A stretch of DNA of 64,000 nt from Woeseia oceani (GTDB lineage: Bacteria > Pseudomonadota > Gammaproteobacteria > Steroidobacterales > Woeseiaceae): NCBI RefSeq assembly GCF_001677435.1, contig NZ_CP016268.1:3709001-3773000 (forward strand), read 5' to 3'. The position numbers and the translations under genes are program-made. Positions within the stretch are counted from its first letter, which is position 1. The number at the start of each line of letters is the position of its first letter. The notes under the pieces are model-generated. The model worked only from the letters and a program-made list of their open reading frames with translations, was not told where the DNA came from and searched no databases. Below are positions 8,055-17,187 of this stretch, in pieces.

Positions 8055-10103
8055 CTATTGGTAATCGCGTGGGATGGTTTCCGTCCAGCGCTTTTGCCGG
8101 ATCTGTTTGCCGTCCTGGCTAAGACGACGCTGAAAATCGTAGTACAGGTTGTTGCGATCACTGCGCAGGTGCAGCTCGCCTTCCCACAACAAGGTGCGAT
8201 CCGCAAGTTGCACTTCTATGCTGTGCTGACCGCGCACAGACGTGTTTTGCGGTTGCTCGTCGGAGGTCCGATGCTCGATGGACTCGCGCCAGGTTTCGAT
8301 GCCCCACGGGAAACGTGACGACGATGCATTCTCAAGCGTTACCACGGCTTCATTAGTCTTCGGGTCGCGCTTGATCGCCGACACTTCGCCATAACCGGAG
8401 GCGTTACCGCTGTCGAGCGTGGCGTAGCCGTCCAGTGCCGGGTTGTCAGCCGGCGGCAAGAAGTCGGCGGCTGGCGCACTGTCCGCCGGCAGCAACGGCA
8501 ATGTGATTCGTGCGCCACTGTCGCCGCCGACCCGCAGCTCGGTCGTCATCGGTTCCGGCGTGGGCCAGAACATCGGCCATTGCGCGTTGCTGACAGAGAT
8601 GCGAATTCGATGTCCTTTTGCAAACACCCAGGAGGTGAAGTGCAATTCGATGTCGAGTGGAAAAAACTCGCCGGCAACGATGTCCTGCGGTTCGCTGGCT
8701 GAATCGCGGTGCGTCCCGTTAAAGCCGGCGCCGGTAATAAGTGTTACCTGACCGTCCGGCGCCACATCCGACAGGCGCACAAACCAGTTGGCACGGCTTG
8801 CGCTGGCGGCGACGTTGAGCTCTGCCAGCGGCAAGCCGAGGATCTTAACCGCCTCATTGAGCGGTTCACTGTCGTAGACGAGGCTGTGCGCATCCGTCGG
8901 CCGCTGGTCCGGTGCAATATCGCCCCACCACATCACCGGCCCGCCCGCTTCGATGCCTTTTGATGGGCGGTACTGCAAGGCATGGACGGCCGCGTCCGTC
9001 GATGTCGAGGTCGTAAGCGAGTGATCGCCCTGCGCGCGCAAGGTCAGCGTGTCGCGGTTGGCGGGTGGCCATACAGCAATGTTCTGCCAGCGCCCGTTGA
9101 TGTACTCGAGGTCCGTCTGCGGCGGGTGCCAGTCGCGCAGGTAGGCCACGAGCTCCGGACCATCGTGATAGCCGTTGTCGACACCTCGCAGCCATTGATC
9201 GAGAAACTGCACTGCCTCGTCGCGCCATTCCATTCCCGGGTTCGGCCAGGGATCATGCGGGAACGCGTGTGTCCACGGTCCGATGATCGCTTTCGCCGGT
9301 GCGTTCAGGCTCTCCAGCATGCGCGGCAGGCTGTCACGATAACCGTCATACCAGCCGCCGATATGCAGACTCGGTATCCTGATCTTCCGGTGAATATCCC
9401 GGATGGATTCGCGGTTCCAGAACGCGTCGTAGCGCTGGTGGCGCAGATAGCTCAGGGTCCACGGCTCGGTGTCAAAGCGGTTTTCGAAATAGGCTTGGTC
9501 GATTTCGAACTCAGGGGCGCCCGGCCGCGCATTGTCCACTTCCTGGCTCATCAGCCAGGAATCAACGTGCAAGATGCCGTCGATGTAGTGCACATCTTCC
9601 TGATACAGGTCTTCGGTCGCGTCCACCGCGATGAATGCTTTGAGCGCGGGCGGGTTCCGGCCTGCCAGCTGAATGGCATTGAAGCCACCCCAGGAAATCC
9701 CGAACATGGCCACGTTGCCATTGGCAAAGTCTTGCTTTGCCAGCCAATCGATAACGACTTCGCCGTCGTCCAGTTCCTCTGCCGAATACTCGTACGGAAT
9801 CAACCGCCCTTCGCTGTTCCCGGTACCGCGGATATCGACGCGCGCCACCGCGTAACCGCGCTCGAGGAAATAGGAGTAGAGCTGCAGGTTTCGCGCTCGC
9901 GATTCAACACGCCGGTACGGCAGGTACTCGAGCAACACCGGGTAAGGCCCGTCACTCTTTGCGGGCAGATAAATGTCGGCAGCCAGGTGCACGCCGTCCG
10001 GCATTGGAATCATTGCAAGCTGCGGCGATTGCAAGGGCGACTTGGTACAGGCTGCCAGTACCAGCACGACTATCGCTGAAAGCGCCAAATCAAGCCTGCG
10101 CAT
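8055..10103 (-). CDS. CocE/NonD-family (S15-like) hydrolase, lipoprotein
   Basis: The start is taken at the ATG at 10103 because it opens a lipoprotein signal ([19 protein letters not shown], Cys19). Two further ATGs lie 3 and 9 bases upstream, and longer in-frame starts would run through the neighbouring gene. The product is 682 aa. The alpha/beta-hydrolase core shows the nucleophile elbow FGISWGGFNA, the acid in IGGWYDGYRDS and the His in GPWTHAFPHDP. The C-terminal 250 residues form the jelly-roll domain of X-Pro dipeptidyl-peptidase/CocE enzymes (LHFTSWVFAKGHRIRISVSN). Family members hydrolyse acyl esters, beta-lactam-type amides or peptides. Its start overlaps the end of the MFS gene by 14 bases, so importer and hydrolase are probably one operon. 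As a lipoprotein it would act in the periplasm, on substrate before or after transport. Confidence 0.85.
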   Translation of the reverse strand: MRRLDLALSAIVVLVLAACTKSPLQSPQLAMIPMPDGVHLAADIYLPAKSDGPYPVLLEYLPYRRVESRARNLQLYSYFLERGYAVARVDIRGTGNSEGRLIPYEYSAEELDDGEVVIDWLAKQDFANGNVAMFGISWGGFNAIQLAGRNPPALKAFIAVDATEDLYQEDVHYIDGILHVDSWLMSQEVDNARPGAPEFEIDQAYFENRFDTEPWTLSYLRHQRYDAFWNRESIRDIHRKIRIPSLHIGGWYDGYRDSLPRMLESLNAPAKAIIGPWTHAFPHDPWPNPGMEWRDEAVQFLDQWLRGVDNGYHDGPELVAYLRDWHPPQTDLEYINGRWQNIAVWPPANRDTLTLRAQGDHSLTTSTSTDAAVHALQYRPSKGIEAGGPVMWWGDIAPDQRPTDAHSLVYDSEPLNEAVKILGLPLAELNVAASASRANWFVRLSDVAPDGQVTLITGAGFNGTHRDSASEPQDIVAGEFFPLDIELHFTSWVFAKGHRIRISVSNAQWPMFWPTPEPMTTELRVGGDSGARITLPLLPADSAPAADFLPPADNPALDGYATLDSGNASGYGEVSAIKRDPKTNEAVVTLENASSSRFPWGIETWRESIEHRTSDEQPQNTSVRGQHSIEVQLADRTLLWEGELHLRSDRNNLYYDFQRRLSQDGKQIRQKRWTETIPRDYQ

Positions 10104-11403
10104 CATCGCCATCCGTCGTGCGATCACCGCGAATAAAACACCAGAGCACAGCACCGAGGAACGCAAATAGCGCGCCTGTCGATACCGCCATGGTCCAGCC
10201 AAAGTGGTAAGCGACAAACGGCACCAGCAAGCCGCCGGCAAAGCCCGCACAATTGCCACCGGTGTTAAGTACGCCGCCGGCCGAACACGAATGCCGGCCC
10301 GAGACCGCGATGGTCGTGGCCCAGTACGCGGCTTCGGTGAGCTGCGTGCATCCAAAGCAGATGCACAGCAAGGTGACGGTCATTGTCACGGTCGTCGCGT
10401 TGGCACCGAAATACAACAACGCTGCACACAGCAACAGGCTGGGAATAGCCAGCCAGCGCGGCCCCCAGCGTAATCCGCATCGTTTGCTCAACCGGTCACA
10501 GACGAGACCGCCGAGGGTCGCGCCGATTGCGCCGAGAATCCATTGCGCCGAGGTCAGTATGCCGGCGTCCTGCGCACTGAACTCACGCACCTGTACGAGG
10601 TAGTAAAAAAACCAGTTAAAGAACAGGTAGAACACGTAGTTCATGCAAAAATAGCTGATCGTCAGCAGCAAGACGTCAGGATTACGTAACGCGATAAGCC
10701 AGGCGTTTTGCGCGGCCTCGGTCGGTACCGGCGGCCGCCCGGCGTCGATCAGCTGCAATTCACGCGCATTCACCGACTTATGATCCTTCGGGTAATCGCG
10801 CACGTACCACCACCAGACGCCGGCCAAGGCAAACCCCACCGGCGCAGTAATGAACAAGGCGCCGCGCCAGCCGTACAGCCCGATCAGCCAGACCATCAGC
10901 GGCGCGGTGGCCGCAGCGCCGAGCGTGAGCCCGGTACTCGACAGCCCATTGGGCAAACCCCAACCGCCGACAGGAAACCAGTTGGAGACGACACCGCAGC
11001 CGGTAACCGGGAACAACGGCGCCTGGGTCACGCCGACCAGAAAGCGCAGGATGATGAGCGCGCCAAGCACTACACCGGTTGCCATGCTCGCCGTCCCCGG
11101 CACCATGCCCGTCAGCAGCGTCAGCGTACCCCAGCAAAAGGCAGTGATGGCAAGCACCCGGCGCGCACCGAAGCGGTCACCCAGAAAACCGCCGGGAATC
11201 TGGAACAGGGCATAGCCGGCGGCGAAAGAAGAAAAAATCAGTCCGAGCTGCTGTTCGGTAAGGCCGAGGTCGGCGATCAGGTCTTCACCAATGATCGACA
11301 TGTTGCTGCGCAGCAGGTAGGCGATGAAACTCGCAACCACGATCAGGAGCATGATGCGCCAGCGAATGCCGCTGTCCCGGTCTACCCGTTCGAGTCCCTG
11401 CAT
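10090..11403 (-). CDS. MFS transporter, anion:cation symporter-like
   Basis: This 437-aa polytopic protein has the major facilitator layout of about twelve hydrophobic segments, with the loop 2-3 motif [12 protein letters not shown] and a central cytoplasmic loop near residue 210-230. The stretch [23 protein letters not shown] and the glycine-rich helix [16 protein letters not shown] resemble the anion:cation symporter subfamily, which transports sugar acids and other organic anions. The ATG at 11403 is preceded by CGGAG. Its 3' end overlaps the CocE-type hydrolase gene, which suggests that the two act on the same compound. The substrate is not known. It is divergent from ttcA, with a 195-base intergenic region between. 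Confidence 0.85.
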   Translation of the reverse strand: MQGLERVDRDSGIRWRIMLLIVVASFIAYLLRSNMSIIGEDLIADLGLTEQQLGLIFSSFAAGYALFQIPGGFLGDRFGARRVLAITAFCWGTLTLLTGMVPGTASMATGVVLGALIILRFLVGVTQAPLFPVTGCGVVSNWFPVGGWGLPNGLSSTGLTLGAAATAPLMVWLIGLYGWRGALFITAPVGFALAGVWWWYVRDYPKDHKSVNARELQLIDAGRPPVPTEAAQNAWLIALRNPDVLLLTISYFCMNYVFYLFFNWFFYYLVQVREFSAQDAGILTSAQWILGAIGATLGGLVCDRLSKRCGLRWGPRWLAIPSLLLCAALLYFGANATTVTMTVTLLCICFGCTQLTEAAYWATTIAVSGRHSCSAGGVLNTGGNCAGFAGGLLVPFVAYHFGWTMAVSTGALFAFLGAVLWCFIRGDRTTDGDDAQA

Positions 11404-11598
11404 GGATACTCCGTTAGCGATGCGGCTCTAAGCCGACACTGCATGCTGCCAGAAAGTGGTCGACGATGGGGATTCGGATCCATATCGTGCACCAGCCGAC
11501 CATTCCATAGGGCACAGACGGCTCATTCGAAACGATGGAACGGAGGCGGCTCCGTTTCGATTACACTGGTGACCTTATTAACTGCGAATCTGACGCTC

Positions 11599-12441
11599 AT
11601 GAAAACCGATCAACTCAACCGGCTGAACAAACGACTGCGCCGCAAGGCGGGCGAGGCCATTGCCGACTACGGCATGATCGCCGAAGGCGACAAGATCATG
11701 GTCTGCCTCTCCGGCGGCAAGGATTCCTACACGATGCTGGACCTGCTGCTCGGACTGCAGCGCAGCGCGCCGGTCAACTTTTCTCTGGTCGCCGTGAACC
11801 TCGACCAGAAACAGCCTGGGTTTCCGGAGCACGTATTGCCGGAGTACCTCGACAAGCTCGGCGTCGAATACCGCATCGTCGAGAAAGACACCTATCGCAT
11901 CGTCAAAGACCGCATTCCCGAGGGCAAGACCATGTGCTCACTCTGCTCTCGCCTGCGGCGCGGCACGCTGTACGGAACCGCGCAGGAAATCGGCGCAACC
12001 AAAATTGCCCTGGGCCATCACATGGATGATCTCGTGGAAACAATGTTCCTCAACATGTTTCACGGCTCGCGCCTGAAAACCATGCCGCCGAAGCTCATCA
12101 GTGATGACAAGAAAAACATAGTTATCCGGCCGCTGGTGTACTGCCGGGAACGCGACATCGCGCGCTTCGCGAAAGAACGTCAATACCCGATTATCCCCTG
12201 CACGTTGTGCGGCTCGCAGCCAAATCTGGAGCGCGTGCAGATCAAGAAAATGCTGCGGGAATGGGAACGTGAATCGCCGAACCGGGTGGTCAGCATTTTC
12301 AAGTCGATGCAAAGAGTTACCCGCAGCCACATGCTCGACACGGACCTCTACGACTTTGCCGGCCTGACCATAGACCGCGCCGATGAACTGACAGAACTCG
12401 ACATTGCGTTCGACCCGCCGCAGCTAGGGGCTGTCGGCTAG
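11599..12441 (+). CDS. ttcA: tRNA 2-thiocytidine synthetase TtcA
   Basis: The ATG at 11599 gives 280 aa, in the size range of TtcA. The PP-loop ATP pyrophosphatase motif SGGKDS lies at residues 38-43. The two cysteine pairs are C113-x2-C116 (CSLC) and C201-x2-C204 (CTLC). TtcA uses them for an iron-sulfur cluster and sulfur handling when it thiolates cytidine 32 of certain tRNAs. The [10 protein letters not shown] segment and [21 protein letters not shown] are highly characteristic. A longer in-frame reading to 10708 exists but runs antisense through the MFS gene and is discarded. The gene stands alone. Upstream DNA can form a hairpin (see findings). The terminator at 12527-12560 has its T-run on the minus strand, so it serves mainly the convergent OmpA-like gene. 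Confidence 0.95.
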   Translation: MKTDQLNRLNKRLRRKAGEAIADYGMIAEGDKIMVCLSGGKDSYTMLDLLLGLQRSAPVNFSLVAVNLDQKQPGFPEHVLPEYLDKLGVEYRIVEKDTYRIVKDRIPEGKTMCSLCSRLRRGTLYGTAQEIGATKIALGHHMDDLVETMFLNMFHGSRLKTMPPKLISDDKKNIVIRPLVYCRERDIARFAKERQYPIIPCTLCGSQPNLERVQIKKMLREWERESPNRVVSIFKSMQRVTRSHMLDTDLYDFAGLTIDRADELTELDIAFDPPQLGAVG

Positions 12442-12526
12442 CGCACCCTGCCAATCGCGGCCGCGCGCAAGCCGCGGATGCACCGGGTGCGCTACGGCTA
12501 ACTGGGTTTCTATTTAATTTCGAGCG

Positions 12527-12560
12527 AAAAAAAAGGCCGGGATGCTTGCGCATCCCGGCC
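12527..12560 (-). terminator. Rho-independent terminator of the OmpA-like gene
   Basis: A perfect 11-base-pair stem (GGCCGGGATGC with GCATCCCGGCC, loop TTGC) occupies 12535-12560. It is flanked at 12527-12534 by eight A on the plus strand, which is a U-run after the stem when read on the minus strand. It lies 23 bases past the stop of the OmpA-like gene and also sits between two convergent genes. Confidence 0.93.
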
Positions 12561-12582
12561 TGTGTCTTGCAACTACAGCTTT

Positions 12583-13830
12583 CTAGCGGTCGGTAATCCG
12601 CAGCACGACGCGGCGATTCTGCGCCTTGCCGGTTGCATTGGCATTGCTGGCAACTGGCTCGGCCTCACCGTAGCCGCGAACCGTCATACGGTTCATGGCA
12701 ACACCGCGAGCCGCAAGGTAATCACGCACCGTCGCTGCACGTCGCTGTGACAGGCTTTCGTTGTAAGCCGCTGCACCGTCGCTGTCGGTATGACCCGCCA
12801 CTTCAACAGTGATTGAAGGATTGCGTTGCAGGGTTGCAGCCGCATCGTTCAATACACGCTCGGCACCCGGCAGCAAACGATCCGAGTTCGATTCGAAGTT
12901 CACGCCCGGCAGCTTGATCTCTTCTTTGATCTCGCAACCGGCCACGTCAACCTGCGCACCGGCACGGGTGTTCGGGCATTTGTCGAGGCGGTTCACAACG
13001 CCGTCTTTGTCGTCGTCCAGCTCACAACCACTGGCATTGACCTGCGCGCCACGCGGCGTGTTCGGGCACTTGTCTTTGCTGTCCGCTACGCCGTCGCCGT
13101 CGCTGTCAACTTCACAACCGGACGCATCAACGCGCACACCGGCGGTCGTGTTCGGGCATTTGTCCGCTGAATCCTTGACGCCATCGCGATCAGAGTCGAG
13201 TTCGCAACCGTTTGCGTCAACCATTACGCCGCGCGGCGTAGACGGGCAACGATCACCGGCATCGGCAACGCCGTCGCCATCGGTATCAACAAACTTGACG
13301 GTCTTCGAACCAAACGGAATCTGCAGACCAACACTGGCGATATTGTCAGACAAAGAGGATGACAGAGCGTCGTCCGTACGATGCCGGTACTCAAGACGCA
13401 GGGCCACGTCGCTGTCGCCGAACATGTCTAGCAGCAGGCCGGCACCCAGTGAGCCCATGCCACCGTCGCGGGTCGGCGTGCCACTGACTTCGGTTTCCAT
13501 GTAGCCTAGACCGAGAAACAGGTAAGGACTGACCTTGCCGGCACGATTAAATACGCGCTGCAGATCGACGCCGATCGCAAACTGGTCTTGCGAGGTCACG
13601 CCGTTCATGTTAGCGCCCTGCAAAATGGCTTCGAGGTTCCACGCGTCGTTAAGCACTACGCCCAGACCCAGCTGGCCGCCAGACACTTCATCGTCGACGC
13701 CACGCTCGGGATCATCATCGATAAAGCTTGCCATCGGCGAGAAATAGCCTTGCCCAGGCTGGGCATCGGCAAACGCCTGAGATGACAGAACAACCGTCAA
13801 CAACAGGACGGCATGCGAAAAATATTTCAT
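12583..13830 (-). CDS. OmpA-family outer-membrane protein with TSP3 repeats
   Basis: The ATG at 13830 opens a signal peptide (MKYFSHAVLLLTVVLSSQAFA) and is preceded by GGAGAG. The mature protein has three parts: an N-terminal beta-barrel of about 170 residues, then four calcium-binding thrombospondin type 3 repeats of the form D-x-DGDGV-x-D-x-DRCP (residues about 180-290), then a C-terminal OmpA domain. That domain contains NFESNSDRLLPGAERVL, the peptidoglycan-binding run GHTDSDGAAAYNESLSQRRA and RGYGEAEP. Its role is structural: it anchors the outer membrane to the cell wall. The length, 415 aa, is normal for TSP3-OmpA proteins of gammaproteobacteria. A strong terminator follows. Confidence 0.92.
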   Translation of the reverse strand: MKYFSHAVLLLTVVLSSQAFADAQPGQGYFSPMASFIDDDPERGVDDEVSGGQLGLGVVLNDAWNLEAILQGANMNGVTSQDQFAIGVDLQRVFNRAGKVSPYLFLGLGYMETEVSGTPTRDGGMGSLGAGLLLDMFGDSDVALRLEYRHRTDDALSSSLSDNIASVGLQIPFGSKTVKFVDTDGDGVADAGDRCPSTPRGVMVDANGCELDSDRDGVKDSADKCPNTTAGVRVDASGCEVDSDGDGVADSKDKCPNTPRGAQVNASGCELDDDKDGVVNRLDKCPNTRAGAQVDVAGCEIKEEIKLPGVNFESNSDRLLPGAERVLNDAAATLQRNPSITVEVAGHTDSDGAAAYNESLSQRRAATVRDYLAARGVAMNRMTVRGYGEAEPVASNANATGKAQNRRVVLRITDR

Positions 13831-14143
13831 GGAGACTCTCCAATGGCGAATGCTGCACTGCAGGTAAATCGCCGAAATTGCACAAACGAAGCACGGCGAA
13901 CACGCTCCCTGCCGAACTGACAAAGCCGTCCGACAGGTAGTGAATTCAACCGTATTAAAACGAGCAAGCGACTGACAGGTACCTTCCCAAACACCCGCAT
14001 GCCCGTGACAAGCGGCGGCAAACTATCACAACGTGCGCAGAACGCAATGACAGTTTGCAATAGTTAACATTCACCGCCTTGCTGGCCATTCAGACCGTGC
14101 ATTGGGGGCGAAAATCCGTCGGATTTCGGTGTTTTCCCGCAAA
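13831..14143. other. Intergenic region, 313 bases
   Basis: This gap lies upstream of the OmpA-like gene and downstream of the small lipoprotein gene, both on the minus strand. It must hold the OmpA promoter. I could not pick -35 and -10 boxes with confidence, and I see no convincing gene or repeat. Confidence 0.5.
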
Positions 14144-14383
14144 TCAGGGCACCTCGCAGTGATACTTGTCACCAAACTTCGGCACCCGGTCCGGCTTGAT
14201 TCGGCGGTTAGAGCGAATGACCACCGTACCGCCCAGTTCCGCGCAGGCTCGCTGGTAATCAAAGTATTTCGCGCGGTACTCGCCACGCCGGTACTCGCGC
14301 TCTGCTTTTTGCGCCTCGTCAAGGGGCGCGCAGGCGGCGAGAATGAGCAAAATGAACAGGCTTGTCGGCTTCAACGTCTGCAC
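14144..14383 (-). CDS. Small lipoprotein, unknown function
   Basis: A frame of about 79 residues from a GTG at 14383 has a short N-terminus, a hydrophobic stretch LFILLILAAC that is a good lipobox (Cys near residue 17), and a charged mature part with two further cysteines (YQRACAELGG and KYHCEVP). These could form one disulfide in the periplasm. Longer starts to 14425 and a TTG start three codons in are possible. The dense K/R/E pattern after the lipobox (EAQKAEREYRRGEYRAKYFD) suggests a helix. I do not recognise the family. The coding pattern and lipobox support a real gene, but the start is uncertain. Confidence 0.6.
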   Translation of the reverse strand: MQTLKPTSLFILLILAACAPLDEAQKAEREYRRGEYRAKYFDYQRACAELGGTVVIRSNRRIKPDRVPKFGDKYHCEVP

Positions 14384-14609
14384 CGTCCAACCGTAGTCCC
14401 TTCGGTTCGACCCTGAACCCGGCACAGCGTTCGCTTTCGGTGATAAACGGCCCGCAACAGTTCACGCCCGAAGCCACCAGAGCTCGCTGCCACCAGCCGC
14501 CGGTCAGCCCGGTGCAACGACGAATAGCCGCGCCGTGTCGGGCCGGGTACTATCCGAATAAACTATTCCTGCCAGTCGGCTCCGGCCTGCGCATGGAGGA
14601 GGAGCTGTT

Positions 14610-15776
14610 TTGCTGGAAAGTGGATTTTCTTACCTGGCTGTCCTGGTGGCAGTGGCAGGCACGCTGAAATTTGCCGAGCAACGCTGGCCGTCCCGCGTTT
14701 TCGAATACTTGCCACCCATCGTGTTGCTGTACCTCTCCGTCATGGTGCTGTCCACGCTCGGTGTCTGGCAAAAAACAGACAGCATTAACAGTGTTTACGC
14801 CGGGGTCAAAGACAACCTGCTACCGGCCATGATTTTCCTGATGCTGCTGAAGAGCGACCTGCGGCAAATTCGCCGCTTGGGAGGCCGCATGCTCGGCGGC
14901 TTCTTCGCGGCGTCGATCAGTATCGGCTGCGGCTTCGTCGTGTCATTCGCGTTGCTGCGCGACCTGCTGGGCAGCGAGGCCTGGCGTACGCTCGGTGCCC
15001 TGAGCGGCAGCTGGATGGGCGGCACTGGCAACATGGTCGCACTGCAGCAGGCTCTCAATGTTGAAGACTCGATGATGGGCTACGCATTGCTCATTGACTC
15101 GATTGACTACGCCCTGTGGGTTGCGATTCTGCTGGCGCTGGTGCCGCTGGCGCAGCGTTTTAATCAATGGACCGGGGCCACAACCGAACAACTTGATGCA
15201 ATTGGTGCCCGGCTGGACAAGGAAGATGCTGCTGATGAAAGCGGCCCGAGCACGACAGCATTGCTGTTCTTGCTGGGGCTGGGTTTGCTGCTGTCTTCCT
15301 TGTCGCAATTCATTGCCGAAGTACTGCCGACCACCGCGTTTATCACCACCACAAGCTGGACCGTGATAGTGGTTACCGCCTTCGGCATTGTGGGCGCCTT
15401 GACGCCACTGGGCAAAATGGTTGGGTCCGTGCAGCTGTCCTCGCTAATGCTGTACGTGATCGTTGCGCTGGTAGGGTCACGGGCCGATCTCGCCGAACTG
15501 GCGCAGGCACCGCTCTATATATTCGCCGGCCTGATTATTCTGCTGGTGCACGGAATAATTATGGTTATCGTTGCCAAGCTATTCCGGCTGGACCTGTTTA
15601 CTTGCGGCGTCGCATCACTGGCCAATATTGGCGGCGTCGCATCCGCACCCATCCTCGCAGCCGCTTACTCCCGCGTGCTGATTCCCATCGGTGTGCTGAT
15701 GGCGCTGCTAGGCTATGTGGTAGGCACGGCGGGCGGTTTGATAGTCGCTCGTATACTTGCATTAATTGCCGGATAA
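14610..15776 (+). CDS. DUF819-family membrane protein (candidate murein-peptide importer)
   Basis: The product has 388 residues and about ten to eleven hydrophobic helices. Motifs typical of the DUF819 (YjcL-like) family are SGSWMGGTGNMVALQQAL in the first half and ASLANIGGVASAPILAAAYS in the second, an inverted-repeat pattern of the kind seen in secondary transporters. The start is TTG. It is supported by GGAGGAGGAG at 14595-14604, an unusually strong ribosome binding site at the right distance, and by the lack of a better ATG before the first helix. Only 11 bases separate it from the NlpC/P60 gene and another 11 separate that from the dipeptide epimerase, so it is the first gene of a three-gene operon for murein peptides. 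Transport of such peptides is inferred from context alone. Confidence 0.85.
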   Translation: MLESGFSYLAVLVAVAGTLKFAEQRWPSRVFEYLPPIVLLYLSVMVLSTLGVWQKTDSINSVYAGVKDNLLPAMIFLMLLKSDLRQIRRLGGRMLGGFFAASISIGCGFVVSFALLRDLLGSEAWRTLGALSGSWMGGTGNMVALQQALNVEDSMMGYALLIDSIDYALWVAILLALVPLAQRFNQWTGATTEQLDAIGARLDKEDAADESGPSTTALLFLLGLGLLLSSLSQFIAEVLPTTAFITTTSWTVIVVTAFGIVGALTPLGKMVGSVQLSSLMLYVIVALVGSRADLAELAQAPLYIFAGLIILLVHGIIMVIVAKLFRLDLFTCGVASLANIGGVASAPILAAAYSRVLIPIGVLMALLGYVVGTAGGLIVARILALIAG

Positions 15777-15787
15777 AGACGAACCCC

Positions 15788-17176
15788 ATGAAGCCAATCA
15801 TTGCCACACTCATCCTATCTTCCGTAATGCTAGCCGGCTGCGGCCACGCACCGATCACCAGCACGAGTTTTGATACCGATGTCATTGGTATCGAAGAACA
15901 GCATCTGAACGCGGACTTCTGGCTGGCCAAACTGCGACGACCGAACGCTGTTCTGATGGATCAGGCTGCAATCGCTGACTTTAACAAAGCCGCGTTCAGC
16001 AACGACCCGACCATGGTGTCGTTGGCCGACTACCCACAGCAACTGGCAGGCAGTACCGTGGCCGGACTCATAACCGCCATCAGCAAACCGTCAAGCTATG
16101 ATCGCTTCCTCCCTGATGGCCGGGCGCTGAATGCGAGCGACTACGACCACTACCTCGCTGCACTGAATCTCAATGCCATACCCGCCTTGGTGAAACCGGC
16201 ATTTGGCCTGATAGTTGAGCGCACCGACATGCGCACCTTCCCCACCCGCGACAAAGTCATTTCCGCCGAATCCTCGTTCGATCTCGACCGCTTTCAGGAG
16301 CACGCGCTGTTCCCCGGCGAAGCCGTCGCCATCCTGCACACAAGCACCGATGGACAGTGGCTTTTCGTGCAGTCCTACAACTACGCCGCCTGGATAGAAA
16401 AGGACCGCGTAGCAAGAGGTGAGCGGCACACGGTTTTCGACTTTGTTGGTGCGGAAAGCTTCTTGCTCGTCACCGGCAGCAAGGTGTACACAAACTACAA
16501 CCCACACCTGGCCGCCACCTCGGAAGTCCAGCTCGACATGGGCGTGCGTCTGCCGTTGATGACCGGCAGTGACGTCGGTCACAACCTGCACGGACAAAAC
16601 CCCTACGCCAGTTACATTGTGCGTCTGCCGGTGCGTAACGATGACGGTTCACTGCGGATCGAACCGGCTCTGATTGGCCGCGGCCAGGACGTGCTCCGAG
16701 GATACCTGCCTTACACTCACGGCAATGTCCTGCGCCAGGCATTCAAGTTTCTGGGCGAACGCTACGGCTGGGGGCATGATTACAACGGCCGCGATTGCAC
16801 AGGCTTCGTTTCCGAAATCTACAAATCCTTTGGAATACTCATGCCACGCAATTCCGGTGATCAGGGCCGCAGTATAGCCGGTGACAACATTCGCTTTGAT
16901 GAGGCAACAACCGCCGCCGGGAAAATGCCCGCGATCAACGCGCTGCGCCCAGGCGCAATGCTCTACCTGCCCGGCCATGTCGCCATGTACATCGGTGACG
17001 ACCGGGGCCAGCCGTATATCATTCATGATGTCGCCGGCCTCAGCTATTATGACGACAACGGCTCGCTGTATCGCGGCTTGTTGCACGGTGTTTCGGTGAC
17101 CCCGCTATTGCCGATGCAGCTCTCGGCAGAAACCCGCTATCTCGACCGTATCTACAGTATCAAGACCATCAAGTAA
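15788..17176 (+). CDS. NlpC/P60 cysteine peptidase lipoprotein with SH3-like domains
   Basis: The ATG at 15788 opens a lipoprotein signal peptide (LILSSVMLAGC, lipobox LAGC). The 462-aa product has SH3b-like segments (residues about 140-290: ERTDMRTFPTRD, GEAVAILHTSTDGQWLFVQS) and a C-terminal NlpC/P60 domain. The catalytic Cys is C337 in GRDCTGFVSEIY, with the His in PGHVAMYIGDD and a third polar residue in IIHDVAG. This is the architecture of gamma-D-glutamyl-L-diamino acid endopeptidases such as YkfC, which release L-Ala-D-Glu from murein peptides. The next gene encodes the epimerase that uses exactly that dipeptide, so the function is well supported by both sequence and context. As a lipoprotein it would act in the periplasm. 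Confidence 0.9.
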   Translation: MKPIIATLILSSVMLAGCGHAPITSTSFDTDVIGIEEQHLNADFWLAKLRRPNAVLMDQAAIADFNKAAFSNDPTMVSLADYPQQLAGSTVAGLITAISKPSSYDRFLPDGRALNASDYDHYLAALNLNAIPALVKPAFGLIVERTDMRTFPTRDKVISAESSFDLDRFQEHALFPGEAVAILHTSTDGQWLFVQSYNYAAWIEKDRVARGERHTVFDFVGAESFLLVTGSKVYTNYNPHLAATSEVQLDMGVRLPLMTGSDVGHNLHGQNPYASYIVRLPVRNDDGSLRIEPALIGRGQDVLRGYLPYTHGNVLRQAFKFLGERYGWGHDYNGRDCTGFVSEIYKSFGILMPRNSGDQGRSIAGDNIRFDEATTAAGKMPAINALRPGAMLYLPGHVAMYIGDDRGQPYIIHDVAGLSYYDDNGSLYRGLLHGVSVTPLLPMQLSAETRYLDRIYSIKTIK

Positions 17177-17187
17177 CGGAGTAGTCA

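Noticed and set aside
10708-11598. N-terminal extension of ttcA through the MFS gene
   Set aside because: The extra 297 codons are antisense to a clear MFS gene, and TtcA normally begins at the [10 protein letters not shown] start at 11599.
14401-14430. tRNA T-arm (GGTTCGACC)
   Set aside because: The matching acceptor, D and anticodon arms are absent, and the bases fall upstream of a lipoprotein gene.
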